Source: Caballeronia telluris
Lineage (GTDB): Bacteria > Pseudomonadota > Gammaproteobacteria > Burkholderiales > Burkholderiaceae
Assembly: GCF_001544495.1 (NCBI RefSeq)
Contig: NZ_FCNZ02000001.1
Location: 248,001 to 312,000 of the forward strand
Length of the DNA: 64,000 nt
Direction: 5' to 3'
Below are positions 54,653 through 63,456 of the stretch, piece after piece. Under the pieces are notes generated by a model. It had not been told where the DNA came from. It was given only the letters and a program-made list of their open reading frames with translations, and searched no databases. Every line of letters begins with the position of its first letter. Positions within the stretch are counted from its first letter, which is position 1. The translations under genes were made by a program, and so were the position numbers.

Positions 54653-55138
54653 CTACCATTGTTCGATGCGAATCAGCCGCGCGTTGAGCCGCCGCGCGAG
54701 GGCATGACCGCCTTCGCGCATGATGACGTCGTGGTTCCAGCGAAAGAGCGGGCGCGCGAGCGGCGCGAGCAGGTTCATCCAGAAGCGTGTGGTGCGCACG
54801 TGCCAGTCGTAGCGGATCTGCGTTCCTTCGGCCAGCGCGCTAAAGCGCCAGCAGCCGGTGCCTTCAACCGTGCCGCTCGCTTCGCCTTCTAGCGCGCTCA
54901 GCGGCTCGACGCGGGTGACGCGCATGTCGAAGACCACGCGATACGGCAGCACGCCGCGCCATACATAGCGATGCAGCGCGCCGACGCCGTCGTGGTCGCC
55001 GCGCTTCAATTCGACGGTGCGCTCGACGTTCTTCCACCAGTCGGGCCAGCGCGCGGCATCGTGGATGACATCCCACACGCGCTCGATGTTCGCGTCGATG
55101 CACCAGACGGTCGAGAAGCGGTATTCGGTGAGTGGCAT
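54653..55138 (-). CDS. SRPBCC-fold (polyketide cyclase-like) protein
   Basis: 161 residues. Start-related lipid-binding fold: 'YRFSTVWCIDANIERVWDVIHDAARWPDWWKNV' is the family opening, with a strand pattern through 'GCWRFSALAEGTQIRYDWHVRTT' and a C-terminal helix. Binds a hydrophobic ligand; the partner is unknown. No good ribosome site seen. Confidence 0.8.
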   Translation of the reverse strand: MPLTEYRFSTVWCIDANIERVWDVIHDAARWPDWWKNVERTVELKRGDHDGVGALHRYVWRGVLPYRVVFDMRVTRVEPLSALEGEASGTVEGTGCWRFSALAEGTQIRYDWHVRTTRFWMNLLAPLARPLFRWNHDVIMREGGHALARRLNARLIRIEQW

Positions 55139-55379
55139 GTTCGTGGTTTTTACGTTGCCTTTTCGCCTGGGTCGCCAGTCGTCACGTCAGACGAATCGGA
55201 CGACGCGCCTCGCGGCGTTGTCTCTTCAGTGTAGGTCGCGCAGTTCGCTCACGATATGCGCCTGCCTACGCGGAAAATTGACACGTCCGCGCGGCGCGGC
55301 GGATACTCGTCGGCGGATCGCGTGCCGCGCGCCGTTGCACGTTCAGCATCGCATCGCCGACACGCATCGGGAGAGCGCC

Positions 55380-57608
55380 GTGAAGCCAGCCACCGCAGGT
55401 TCCGGAAGCGATCCAGGCGACACACGCATCGCGCGCTTGTTCGGCGACCTCGCGGCAGGCACGCTCTCGACGCTCGTCATGCTGTGCTACGCGATGAGCC
55501 TCGGCACGATGATCTTCAGCGCCGACCTCGCGCGCTACGCCGAACTCGGCGTGCCGACTGCGCTCGTCAGTTGCGTCGTGACGGCGCTCGTCATCGCGCT
55601 CACGAGCTCGATGCGCATGAACATCGGCGGCCCCGACAGCAATGCCACCGCGTTTCTCGTCGGCGTGGCGGCGGGGGTTGCGAGCAGCGTGCGCGCGAAC
55701 GGCGGATCGCCCGCCGCCATCCTGCTGACCGTGCTGATCTCGATCGCGCTGTGCTCGATCGTGACGGGCATCATTCTCTTCTCGATCGGGTCGTCGAAAC
55801 GCAGCCGGTCGCTGCAATTCCTGCCTTATCCCGTGATGGGCGGCTTTCTTGCCGGCACCGGCTATCTGCTGCTCACTGGCGCGTTTCGCGTGCTGACGGG
55901 CCATGCGCCGAGCTGGCAGGCGGTGCCGCTGCTCGCGCATCTGCACTGGCTCGCGTGGGTGCCGGCGCTCGTCGTGGGCGCGCTCGCGACCGTGCTTTAT
56001 CGCGTGTGGAAGCATGCGGCCGTGCTGCCGGCCACGCTCGCCTTCGGCATCGCGCTCTTCTATGTGCTGCTGCACGCGGCGGGCATTCCCATCGACGAGG
56101 CGCGCGACATGGGCCTCTTGCTTCAGCACGTGCCGATGCATGCGCTGCAGCTTCCCGAGCTGCACTTGCCGCGCTCGCTCGCGCAGGGCAACGTCGACTG
56201 GCACGCGATCGGCGCGCATCTTCCGGAGACGCTCGTGGTGACGTCGGTGTCGGCGATCACGATCCTGATGAACTCGACGGCGATCGGCGCCGCGACCGGC
56301 CAGGACGTCGACCTGAACCGCGAGATGCGCGTGGCCGGACTCGCGAACATCGCGAGCGGGATGCTGGGCGGCATGGTCGGCTACCAGTCCTACAACCGCA
56401 CGATGCTCAACGCGCGCGCCGGCGCGACGAGCCGCGTCGCGGGCGTGTTCGCCGCGCTCGCGTGCCTCCTGGTGCTCGCGGTGTCGCCGGATCTGGTCGC
56501 GCTCTTTCCGGTGCCGGTGCTCGTCGGCCTGCAGATCTTCATGGGCCTGCGCCTCCTGATGGACTGGCTCGTCGGCGCGTGGGGCAAGCTCGACTGGAAC
56601 GAGTACCTGCTCGTGCCGCTGATCCTCGGCGTGATCGCGGTCTATGGCGTGGTGGCGGGCGTCGTCGCGGGCGTGCTCGCCGCATGCGTGACGTTCGCGC
56701 TGCTCTACGGGCGCGTGAGCTGCGTGCGCATGGAGTTCGACGGCAGCACGCGGACCTCGAACGTCGAGCGCACCATCGAACAGGCCGAACGCCTCAAGGA
56801 GCATGGCTCGCAGGTGTGCGGCACCTGCCTGCAAGGCTTTCTCTTCTTCGGCACCGCCAACTCGATCCTGCATCGCGTGCGCGAACGGCTTGGGCGCAGC
56901 GGACCGATGCCGGTGCGCTACGTCGTGCTCGACTTCGGCGCGACGAACGGCGTGGATGCTTCCGTGTCGGTCAGCTTCATGAAGCTCAAGCAGGTGTGCG
57001 AGGCGCGGGGCGCCGCGCTCGTGCTGACCGGCTTGCCCGCGCGCTCGCGGCAACTGCTTGCGCGAACGGGCACGCTGAGTCTGGGCATCCACGAATTCGA
57101 CACGCTCGATGCGGGGCTCGAATGGATCGAGGAGCGTCAGCTCGACACCGGCGCCGGCCAGCATCACACCGACGAAGCCGATTTTCACGCGAGCCTCGCG
57201 CATCACTTCACGCCGCCCGCGCTCGAACGCCTGATGGCGTGCCTGGAGATGCGCGAGATCGGCGCGGGCGAGTTGCTGTTCCGGCACGGCGAGCCGGGCG
57301 ACGCGATCTTCATCGTCGAGCAAGGGCACGTGAGGGTTTCGCTCACGCTCGCGGACGGGCGCGCGGTGCGGCTGCGCTCGTTCGGGCCGGGGACGATCGT
57401 CGGCGAGATGGCGGTGTATTCGCAGCGTCCGCGCAGCGCGGACGTGATCGCCGACGAACCCGCGCGGCTATGGCGGCTTTCGCTCGCAGCGTTGCAGCAG
57501 CTTGAGCGCGACGAACCGCTGACCGCGCAACAGTGGCACCGGTTTGTCGTGAAGGTGATGGCGTCGCGGCTCGCGATCGCGGACGACGCGTTGCGCGTGG
57601 CGTTGTGA
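55380..57608 (+). CDS. SulP-family anion transporter fused to STAS and cyclic-nucleotide-binding domains
   Basis: 742 residues. Start: GTG 55380, GGGAG 6 nt upstream. Residues 1-450 hold about 12 helices of the SLC26/SulP fold ('LCYAMSLGTMIFSADLARYAELG', 'GGPDSNATAFLVG', 'FLPYPVMGGFLAGTGYLLLTG', 'MLGGMVGYQSYNRTMLNARAG'). A STAS domain follows at about 475-585 ('YVVLDFGATNGVDASVSVSFMKL'), then a CAP-type cNMP domain at about 612-735 ('FRHGEPGDAIFIVEQGHVRVSL', 'GTIVGEMAVYSQRPRSADVIADE'). The fusion suggests anion uptake directly gated by cAMP or a related ligand. The Arg in 'QRPRSADV' is placed as in cAMP-binding pockets. Transported ion unknown. Confidence 0.9.
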   Translation: MKPATAGSGSDPGDTRIARLFGDLAAGTLSTLVMLCYAMSLGTMIFSADLARYAELGVPTALVSCVVTALVIALTSSMRMNIGGPDSNATAFLVGVAAGVASSVRANGGSPAAILLTVLISIALCSIVTGIILFSIGSSKRSRSLQFLPYPVMGGFLAGTGYLLLTGAFRVLTGHAPSWQAVPLLAHLHWLAWVPALVVGALATVLYRVWKHAAVLPATLAFGIALFYVLLHAAGIPIDEARDMGLLLQHVPMHALQLPELHLPRSLAQGNVDWHAIGAHLPETLVVTSVSAITILMNSTAIGAATGQDVDLNREMRVAGLANIASGMLGGMVGYQSYNRTMLNARAGATSRVAGVFAALACLLVLAVSPDLVALFPVPVLVGLQIFMGLRLLMDWLVGAWGKLDWNEYLLVPLILGVIAVYGVVAGVVAGVLAACVTFALLYGRVSCVRMEFDGSTRTSNVERTIEQAERLKEHGSQVCGTCLQGFLFFGTANSILHRVRERLGRSGPMPVRYVVLDFGATNGVDASVSVSFMKLKQVCEARGAALVLTGLPARSRQLLARTGTLSLGIHEFDTLDAGLEWIEERQLDTGAGQHHTDEADFHASLAHHFTPPALERLMACLEMREIGAGELLFRHGEPGDAIFIVEQGHVRVSLTLADGRAVRLRSFGPGTIVGEMAVYSQRPRSADVIADEPARLWRLSLAALQQLERDEPLTAQQWHRFVVKVMASRLAIADDALRVAL

Positions 57609-57653
57609 GCGATGCGGTGGCGCGTCGAAGGGTCACCGCACGCCGCGCAGGCT

Positions 57654-57848
57654 TCAGATATACGTTCCCTTGATGCGGCCTTCGAAGATGGCGGTGTTGA
57701 TCTCCCAGTCGTCGACCGTGCCGACACCGTTGTTGTCGACGCGCACCTGAACGGCCCGGCCGCCGATAAGCTGCTTCATTTGATCGCGGTTCAGGGTGGC
57801 TTCTTCTTCGGAGAAGGGAAGGTCTTTGATGATGAGGGCGCGTTCCAT
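57654..57848 (-). CDS. Small peptide with double-glycine leader-like N-terminus
   Basis: 64 residues. The first 30 read like a leader (ALIIKDLPFSEEEATLNRD, then QMKQLIGG) ending in Gly29-Gly30; the remaining 34 residues form a compact hydrophilic core with no cysteine. Many Burkholderia small proteins share the 'IKDLP...M..(V/I).GG' pattern, known as bacteriocin/RiPP-type leaders cleaved by ABC transporters with peptidase domains. AAGGAG lies 6 nt before ATG 57848. No peptidase transporter or modifying enzyme adjoins it. Convergent with the SulP gene. The 277-nt spacer to 58125 shows nothing else. Confidence 0.6.
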   Translation of the reverse strand: MERALIIKDLPFSEEEATLNRDQMKQLIGGRAVQVRVDNNGVGTVDDWEINTAIFEGRIKGTYI

Positions 57849-58125
57849 GATGGGCTCCTTGAGGTCGGACGCAAGCACGGCGTGTGCTCGTCCGATGGTT
57901 TGCAAGGCCTGTGCCAATCGTGCGAAGCGGGGTCGTTGCCTGCGCGAAGCGAAGCGGGATAAGGCTCGCGGCCTTCATGCGCGATGCGTGTGATGCCGCT
58001 CGTGTTGGCTTCGGTCGAACAGGCAGCGCGCCGCAGTTGGTCCGCATGCGACGCATGCGCGTTGAATTCCTGGCCGCGTTGATTTAACTTCGATCCGTTG
58101 CTAGTCGTCTGGAAAAGGAGAACCC

Positions 58126-58650
58126 ATGAACCGGCAGACCATCGCTTGCACCCTTGTCGCGTGCTTTTGCATGCTCGCTTCGCAGGCGCACGCCGCGCCC
58201 CGCTCGATCGCGCTCGTCAACTGCGCGCTAATCGACGACAACGCCGCCTACAACGACGCCGAACTCACGCGCGTCCAGAACGCGCGGCTCGGCATGATCA
58301 GCGACGAACTGCGCGATCAGTTGCGCTCGCGCGAACTCTTCCACGTCGCCGACAACGCGCCGGCCGGGAAACTCATCGCGAGTCTCCAGGCATCGCAGGA
58401 TCTCAACGCGTGCAACGGCTGCGAACTGGAAGTGGGACGCGCGCTCGGCGTCGATCGCGTGGGCGTCTGCTGGGTGCAGAAGATCAGCAACCTGATCCTC
58501 AACATCAACCTGCGCGTCGAGGATGTCGCGACGGGCAAGGCGGTGTTCCAGCGCTCCGTCGATATTCGCGGCAATACCGACCTGTCCTGGCGGCGCGGCG
58601 TGAAATCGCTCGTCGATCTGCTCGCCGCCGACGCCGGCGCGACACGTTGA
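58126..58650 (+). CDS. Exported DUF2380/DUF3280-type protein
   Basis: 174 residues with a signal peptide (CTLVACFCMLASQAHA). The mature part is an alpha/beta domain: 'PRSIALVNCALIDDNAAY', a helix 'MISDELRDQLRSRELFHV', then 'LNACNGCELEVGRALGVDRVGVCWVQKISNLILNINLRVEDVATGKAVF' and 'SLVDLL'. The pattern is that of small periplasmic DUF2380/DUF3280 proteins. Biochemical role unknown. It heads a group of cell-envelope genes with the beta-propeller and TonB receptor. Confidence 0.7.
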   Translation: MNRQTIACTLVACFCMLASQAHAAPRSIALVNCALIDDNAAYNDAELTRVQNARLGMISDELRDQLRSRELFHVADNAPAGKLIASLQASQDLNACNGCELEVGRALGVDRVGVCWVQKISNLILNINLRVEDVATGKAVFQRSVDIRGNTDLSWRRGVKSLVDLLAADAGATR

Positions 58651-58797
58651 CCCGTCCGCGCGCGGCCGAATTCGGGAAAATCTCCCGGCGTCTGCCATTG
58701 TCAAGCGAACGCCTGATGGGCTAACTTGGCTAACGGGGCTCGCGCATCGTGGCGGCATCGCCTGTGCGCGGCAAAGAACAATACGCCGGAGACGAAC

Positions 58798-59850
58798 ATG
58801 CAAGACAGATACAAGGCGGCGCGCCTCGCGCTGCTTTCCGCGACGACGCTTGCCGCAAGCGCCTTCAACGTCGCCCACGCCGCCGCGCCGGTCGCCTACG
58901 TGACGAGCGAGACGGCGGGCGTCGGCGTGATCGACCTCGACCAGATGACGCTCACGAAAATCATCTCGCTCGGCAAGGATGGTCCGCGCGGACTGAGCCT
59001 GAATGCGGACGGCACGCGCCTCTACGTCGCGAACAAGGCGACGGGCGATCTCTCGGAGATTGATACGTCGACGGGGCAGATCGTGCGCCGCGCGAAGATC
59101 GGCCAGAACCCGGAGTTCGTGCGCGTGTTCAAGGGCTACGCCTACGTGACCTACGAGCCGGGCGAGAGCGGTCCGCCGGGACAGCCGCCGCAGGAAGAGA
59201 AGGAAGACGAGAACTCGCCGCCGGCGGAGGTTGCCATCGTCGATCTGAAAAGCTTGAAGGTCGTGCATTCGGTGAAGAGCGGGCGCGAGACGGAAGGCGT
59301 CGAGTTTTCGCCTGACGGCAAGGAAGTTCTCGTGACCAACGAGGGCGACGATACGGTGTCGGTATATCGCGTGGGGACGGGCAAGCCCTTGCGCACCGTG
59401 AAGCTCGCAAAGGGATCGCGGCCGCGCGGGATCAAGGCGTCGCCTGACGGCAAGCAGTATGTCGTCACGCTGGAGAACGCCAACAAGTTCGTCGTGCTCG
59501 ATGGGCGCAGCCTGAAGACGCTGAAGACCGTCGATACGAAGACGGGGCCGTATGGGATCGCGTTCGGGCCGGACGGCAAGCGGCTTTTCGTGGCGGCATC
59601 GCGGGACAAGACCTTGCAGGTGTTCGATGGCAAGACTTATGAACACGTGAGCGATGTTCCCGTGGGGCAGCGGTGCTGGCACTTCAGCTTCACGCCGGAC
59701 GGGGCGAAGCTGCTGCTTGCGTGCGGGAGGTCGAATGCGGTCTACGTGCTCGATGCCGCGAACTATCAGACCATCAAGCAGATCGGCGAGTTGCCATTGG
59801 CCTGGGGGATCGTTACTTTTCCGCCTTCGGCGGGGTCGATCGGGCGGTGA
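58798..59850 (+). CDS. Periplasmic YVTN-family beta-propeller protein
   Basis: 350 residues. Signal peptide of about 28 residues (LALLSATTLAASAFNVAHA). The rest is about seven four-stranded blades: 'GLSLNADGTRLYVANKATGDLSEID', 'GVEFSPDGKEVLVTNEGDDTVSVY', 'GIKASPDGKQYVVTLENANKFVVL', 'GIAFGPDGKRLFVAASRDKTLQVF' and 'FSFTPDGAKLLLACGRSNAVYVL'. A Gly/Pro/Glu-rich loop at about 118-144 is an unusual insertion in one blade. GGAG lies 6 nt before ATG 58798. The nature of the ligand is unknown; it may bind the substrate taken up by the receptor downstream. Confidence 0.85.
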   Translation: MQDRYKAARLALLSATTLAASAFNVAHAAAPVAYVTSETAGVGVIDLDQMTLTKIISLGKDGPRGLSLNADGTRLYVANKATGDLSEIDTSTGQIVRRAKIGQNPEFVRVFKGYAYVTYEPGESGPPGQPPQEEKEDENSPPAEVAIVDLKSLKVVHSVKSGRETEGVEFSPDGKEVLVTNEGDDTVSVYRVGTGKPLRTVKLAKGSRPRGIKASPDGKQYVVTLENANKFVVLDGRSLKTLKTVDTKTGPYGIAFGPDGKRLFVAASRDKTLQVFDGKTYEHVSDVPVGQRCWHFSFTPDGAKLLLACGRSNAVYVLDAANYQTIKQIGELPLAWGIVTFPPSAGSIGR

Positions 59851-59856
59851 GGTTTT

Positions 59857-59885
59857 GCTGGCGCTTGTTTCAAGCAAGCGCCAGC
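59857..59885. terminator. Hairpin between convergent genes
   Basis: GCTGGCGCTTG / CAAGCGCCAGC, a perfect 11-bp stem with 7-nt loop, directly between the two stop codons (beta-propeller and TonB receptor). No T-run on either strand, but the strength and place fit a bidirectional terminator. Confidence 0.65.
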
Positions 59886-59891
59886 AGCCAT

Positions 59892-62249
59892 TCACTTCCA
59901 TGCATACCGCATTCCCACCCAGGCGCCTCTGGGCGCACCGAGCCCAAGAAACTGCTCATTGACGGTGTCCGCTCCGTTGAACGTATGGTTCGGCCCGTTG
60001 AAGAAGTTCTCGCCGAGAATCCCGAACGTCGAGTACTTCTTGTTGAGCAGATTCTTGACCGTGGCAAACACCTGCAACTGCTTCGTGACGTTGTACGTCG
60101 TATCGAGGTCGATCAGGAAATACCCTGGGATCTTGCCGTTCGTGTCCTGATTGTTCTCGTCGCCGCGCGCAAAGATACTGCCGCGATACGACAGGTTCGT
60201 ACCGATGTTCCACTTCGGCGTCGCCGCATAGTCGAGCCTCACCTTCACCGTGTTCGCCGGAATGCCCGGGATGCGGTCGCCCGAATGCACCGTGATGTTG
60301 CCGTCGTCATCCGCGCTGGAATTGCTCCCGGCGCTCTCCGTCCACGTCGACCGATACGTGGCGTTCACATAGCTGTAGCTCGCCGCAATGCCGACCGGTC
60401 CGTACTGCGTGCGTCCCGCGAGTTCCAGCCCCTGCCGGCGCGTCTTGCCGACGTTCTGGAAATAGCCCAGCGTGCTCGCCGCGCCCTGGCTGCTCACGAA
60501 CTGGATGTCGTCGGTGAGATTCGTGCTGTAGATGGCCGCGCTCCACGTCGTCGCGTTGCCGAGGCGCCCGCGCGCACCCACTTCGAACGTCTTGGAGATC
60601 ACGGGCTTTAGCGGCGGGTCCGCGATGAAGTCGTTCGGCAAGGAACAGGGCGCGGCCGGGTCCGCGCACGCAAGCTCGATCGCCGTCGGCGAACGCATGC
60701 CTTCGTTGTAGGTCGCGTAGGCCGTGAACGCGGGCGTCGGGTTCCAGTTGAATCCGATCGCCGGATTGAAGCGCGAGAACGTATGGTTCCCGTCGAGCAG
60801 CGGCTGCACGCCGCTCTCGTCGGCGATCACGGCCTTCGACCAGTTGTAGCGCCCCGCGAGCGTCATCGACCACTGTTCGTTGAACGAAAACGTATTCTCG
60901 AAGTAGATGCCCCAGTTCTGGTTGCGCGTCTTCGCATCGGTCTGCGGATTGAAGCCGCCGATGCCCACGGTCGCGCGCGAGTCGGTGAAGAACGCATCCT
61001 GCGATGCCTGCGTGAAGTGAGAGTTCGCGAAGTCTCCGGCGGCACCGAGCACCAGCTGGTTGTCGCGCCCGAAGAGCTTGTTGAGCAGCGTGAGCTGCAA
61101 GCTGCCGCCATAGCTGTCGGTCACGATCACCGACTGGTCGTTCGTCGCCTGGATGTCGTCGATGTCGCCGTTGTCCTCGACCGTGCCGAACTCGTCGTTG
61201 ACGTTGCTGCTCGTGTTCTTGTTGCGGTAATGGCGGTAGTACAGGTTGCCGGAAAGCTGGACGTTCGGGTTGAAGTAGTGATCGCCGGAAAGCGTCAGGT
61301 AGCCGACCTGATTTTCGTTCGTGTCGGGATACGTGTACGCCTGCTTGCGATTGTCGAGGAACGATGTCGGGATCGTCTGGCTGCCGTCGAGCGTGTTGTC
61401 GGCGGCGCCCATCGAAAGGGAAATCGTGGTGTCGGCGTCGGTGTAGCGCAGCTTGCCGAACGCCTGGCGCAGCTTGCTCGCGTTGTGTTCCGCCCAGCCA
61501 TTGTCGTTCGTGACGTTGGCGGTGAAGTAGTAGTCGAGGTTGCTGCCGATCACCCCGCCTTGTTCGATCTGCGCGGTCTTGCGCCCGAACGAGCCGAAGC
61601 TCGCTTCGACATTCCCGCCCGGATTGGAGCGGCCGTTCTTGGTCGTCACGACGACGGCGCCGCCGAGCGTGTTCAGGCCGAAGGTCGGATTCGAGCCCGG
61701 CACGATCTGGATCATGTTGATCGCGGCCTGCGGAATCAGGTCCCAATTGACGACGTCGCCAAACGGTTCGTTGACGCGCACGCCATCCAGAAACACCGAA
61801 AGCCCTTGCGGCGTGCCGAGCAGCGGCGACGCCGTGAAGCCGCGATAGTTGATGTCGGCCTGCGAGCCGTTACCCTGCGCGTCGTTGATGTCGACGCTGA
61901 CGACGTTGGCCGCGAAGTAATCGGAGATCGTCTGCGGATGCTGGGCGTCGATGTCGCGTCCGCGGATCGTCTGCACGTTCGCGGGCACTTTTTCGAGCGG
62001 CGTGCCGACGCCGAGCAAAGGCGTCGTGCCGACCACGACGATCGAGGGCAGCGCCTCCGCCTGCACGGGTGCGGGCGCGGCCTCCGATGCCGCGACGGGC
62101 GCAGAAGCCGCGGACGCCGCCGACGGCGCTTCGGCCTGTGCCCACGCGCTGACGGTGATGCTCGCGAGTGCGCCGCCGAAGCAGAGCCGCAACGCGGATC
62201 GGGGTTTGAACGGATGCGCTTGCCCTATCTTGCGCGTCATGCTCTTCAT
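59892..62249 (-). CDS. TonB-dependent outer-membrane receptor
   Basis: 785 residues. Signal peptide about 1-42 (LRLCFGGALASITVSAWAQA), an Ala/Pro linker with TonB-box-like 'SIVVVGTTPLLGV' near 75, a plug domain with 'TISDYFAANVVSVDINDAQGNGSQADINYRGF', then a 22-strand barrel: 'TGLNTLGGAVVVTTKNGRSNPGG'-like plug end, 'YATYNEGMRSPTAIEL', and the terminal 'GMRYAWK' ending in an aromatic-rich strand. Start ATG 62249 with GGAG 6 nt upstream. Ligand not identifiable from sequence. Convergent with the beta-propeller and divergent from the sensor kinase that follows. Confidence 0.9.
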   Translation of the reverse strand: MKSMTRKIGQAHPFKPRSALRLCFGGALASITVSAWAQAEAPSAASAASAPVAASEAAPAPVQAEALPSIVVVGTTPLLGVGTPLEKVPANVQTIRGRDIDAQHPQTISDYFAANVVSVDINDAQGNGSQADINYRGFTASPLLGTPQGLSVFLDGVRVNEPFGDVVNWDLIPQAAINMIQIVPGSNPTFGLNTLGGAVVVTTKNGRSNPGGNVEASFGSFGRKTAQIEQGGVIGSNLDYYFTANVTNDNGWAEHNASKLRQAFGKLRYTDADTTISLSMGAADNTLDGSQTIPTSFLDNRKQAYTYPDTNENQVGYLTLSGDHYFNPNVQLSGNLYYRHYRNKNTSSNVNDEFGTVEDNGDIDDIQATNDQSVIVTDSYGGSLQLTLLNKLFGRDNQLVLGAAGDFANSHFTQASQDAFFTDSRATVGIGGFNPQTDAKTRNQNWGIYFENTFSFNEQWSMTLAGRYNWSKAVIADESGVQPLLDGNHTFSRFNPAIGFNWNPTPAFTAYATYNEGMRSPTAIELACADPAAPCSLPNDFIADPPLKPVISKTFEVGARGRLGNATTWSAAIYSTNLTDDIQFVSSQGAASTLGYFQNVGKTRRQGLELAGRTQYGPVGIAASYSYVNATYRSTWTESAGSNSSADDDGNITVHSGDRIPGIPANTVKVRLDYAATPKWNIGTNLSYRGSIFARGDENNQDTNGKIPGYFLIDLDTTYNVTKQLQVFATVKNLLNKKYSTFGILGENFFNGPNHTFNGADTVNEQFLGLGAPRGAWVGMRYAWK

Positions 62250-62394
62250 CGTCGTCTCCACACGCTTGTTTTATGTGCTTGAGCCTTTGATGTAAGCGTC
62301 GCATAAGATTTCGCCAGCGCCCCGGGAAGTTCTCCCGATCGCGCTGGGAAACGTTCCCAAACGAATCCGCACGTACCCGCGCGAGGCGAGGCCC

Positions 62395-63456
62395 ATGCGT
62401 ACAATGCCTTCCGTGATGCCACCCGACTCCCTGCCATTGCCCGCGAAACGTGCCATGCCTCGCTCGACGGTGCGGCGCGATCTCGCGTTCGTCTTCGCGC
62501 TTACCGCGCTTGCCGGTGCGCTCTTTTCCGTCTTCGATTTCAGCGAGCTGGCGTATCACTGGACCCGCAGCGCCGAGCGCTTTCAACTCGACGAACTGCC
62601 CGGCACGCTCGTCGTGCTCGCAAGCGGGAGCGCGTGGTTTGCGTGGCGGCGCTATCGCGAGTCCCAGCAGGAACTGGGACGCCGCCGTGCGCTGGAGGAA
62701 CAAGCCGAGCGGCTGCTCGCCGACAACCGGCGCCTCGCGATGCAGGGGCTCGATGCGCAAGAGACCGAGCGGCGGCATCTGGCGCGCGAACTGCACGACG
62801 AACTCGGTCAGTATCTGAATGCGATCTCGCTCGATGCCGGGCGCATCCGCGATTTGTCGGCAGAACGCGAGCCGGAGATTCACCGGCTCTCGCTCGCGCT
62901 GATGCAAAGTGCAAACCACGTGTACCGCGAGATCGGTGGAATGATCCGGCGTCTTCGGCCAATCGGCCTCGACGAATTCGGCCTGCCGACCGCCATCGAG
63001 CATTGCGTCGAAAGCTGGCGCGAGCGTCTGCCGCACGCGAGCTTTGCGCTTGCCGTCGACGGCGATTTTTCCGGCCTTTCCGATGCGCTCAATATCACGC
63101 TCTATCGGCTGGTGCAGGAGGGATTGACCAACGTGTCGAAGTTCGCGCGCGATTCGCGCGTCGAGATTTACCTCGTGCGCGCACCGGGCGGCGACGCGAC
63201 TTCGGATGCGGGCGAGATCGTCGTCACGATGGCCGACGACGGGCCCGGCATGGACCTCGCCAAGCCGCGCCGCGGGCTGGGTCTGATCGGCATGCGCGAG
63301 CGCGTGGAAGCGCTCGGCGGCGAGTTCCACATCGCGAGCCAGCCCGGCGACGGCTTTCTCTTTTGCGCGCGCGTCTCAGCTCACGCAGGCGTGCCGGAGC
63401 CGAGCGGACCGAGCGAGCCGAACGAGGGCGTGCCGCCCGCGAAATCGGAAAAATGA
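62395..63456 (+). CDS. NarX-like sensor histidine kinase
   Basis: 353 residues. Two membrane helices (about 28-52, 'LAFVFALTALAGALFSVF', and about 66-84) bound a short periplasmic loop of about 20 residues, too small for a periplasmic sensing domain. Then a coiled coil (QELGRRRALEEQAERLLADNRRL), the HisKA_3 dimerisation helix with phospho-acceptor His in 'ARELHDELGQYLNAISLDAG', and an ATPase domain with 'ALNITLYRLVQEGLTNVSKFA' (N-box), 'MADDGPGMDLAKPRRGLGLIGMRERVEALGGEF'. ATG 62395 has GAGG upstream. The pairing partner is the LuxR-type regulator, whose gene overlaps it antisense by 76 nt. Confidence 0.9.
   Translation: MRTMPSVMPPDSLPLPAKRAMPRSTVRRDLAFVFALTALAGALFSVFDFSELAYHWTRSAERFQLDELPGTLVVLASGSAWFAWRRYRESQQELGRRRALEEQAERLLADNRRLAMQGLDAQETERRHLARELHDELGQYLNAISLDAGRIRDLSAEREPEIHRLSLALMQSANHVYREIGGMIRRLRPIGLDEFGLPTAIEHCVESWRERLPHASFALAVDGDFSGLSDALNITLYRLVQEGLTNVSKFARDSRVEIYLVRAPGGDATSDAGEIVVTMADDGPGMDLAKPRRGLGLIGMRERVEALGGEFHIASQPGDGFLFCARVSAHAGVPEPSGPSEPNEGVPPAKSEK

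Noticed and set aside
55266..57329. 687-codon minus-strand frame opposite the SulP gene
   Set aside because: The plus strand gives clear SulP, STAS and cNMP motifs; the antisense product is His/Arg/Glu-rich noise.
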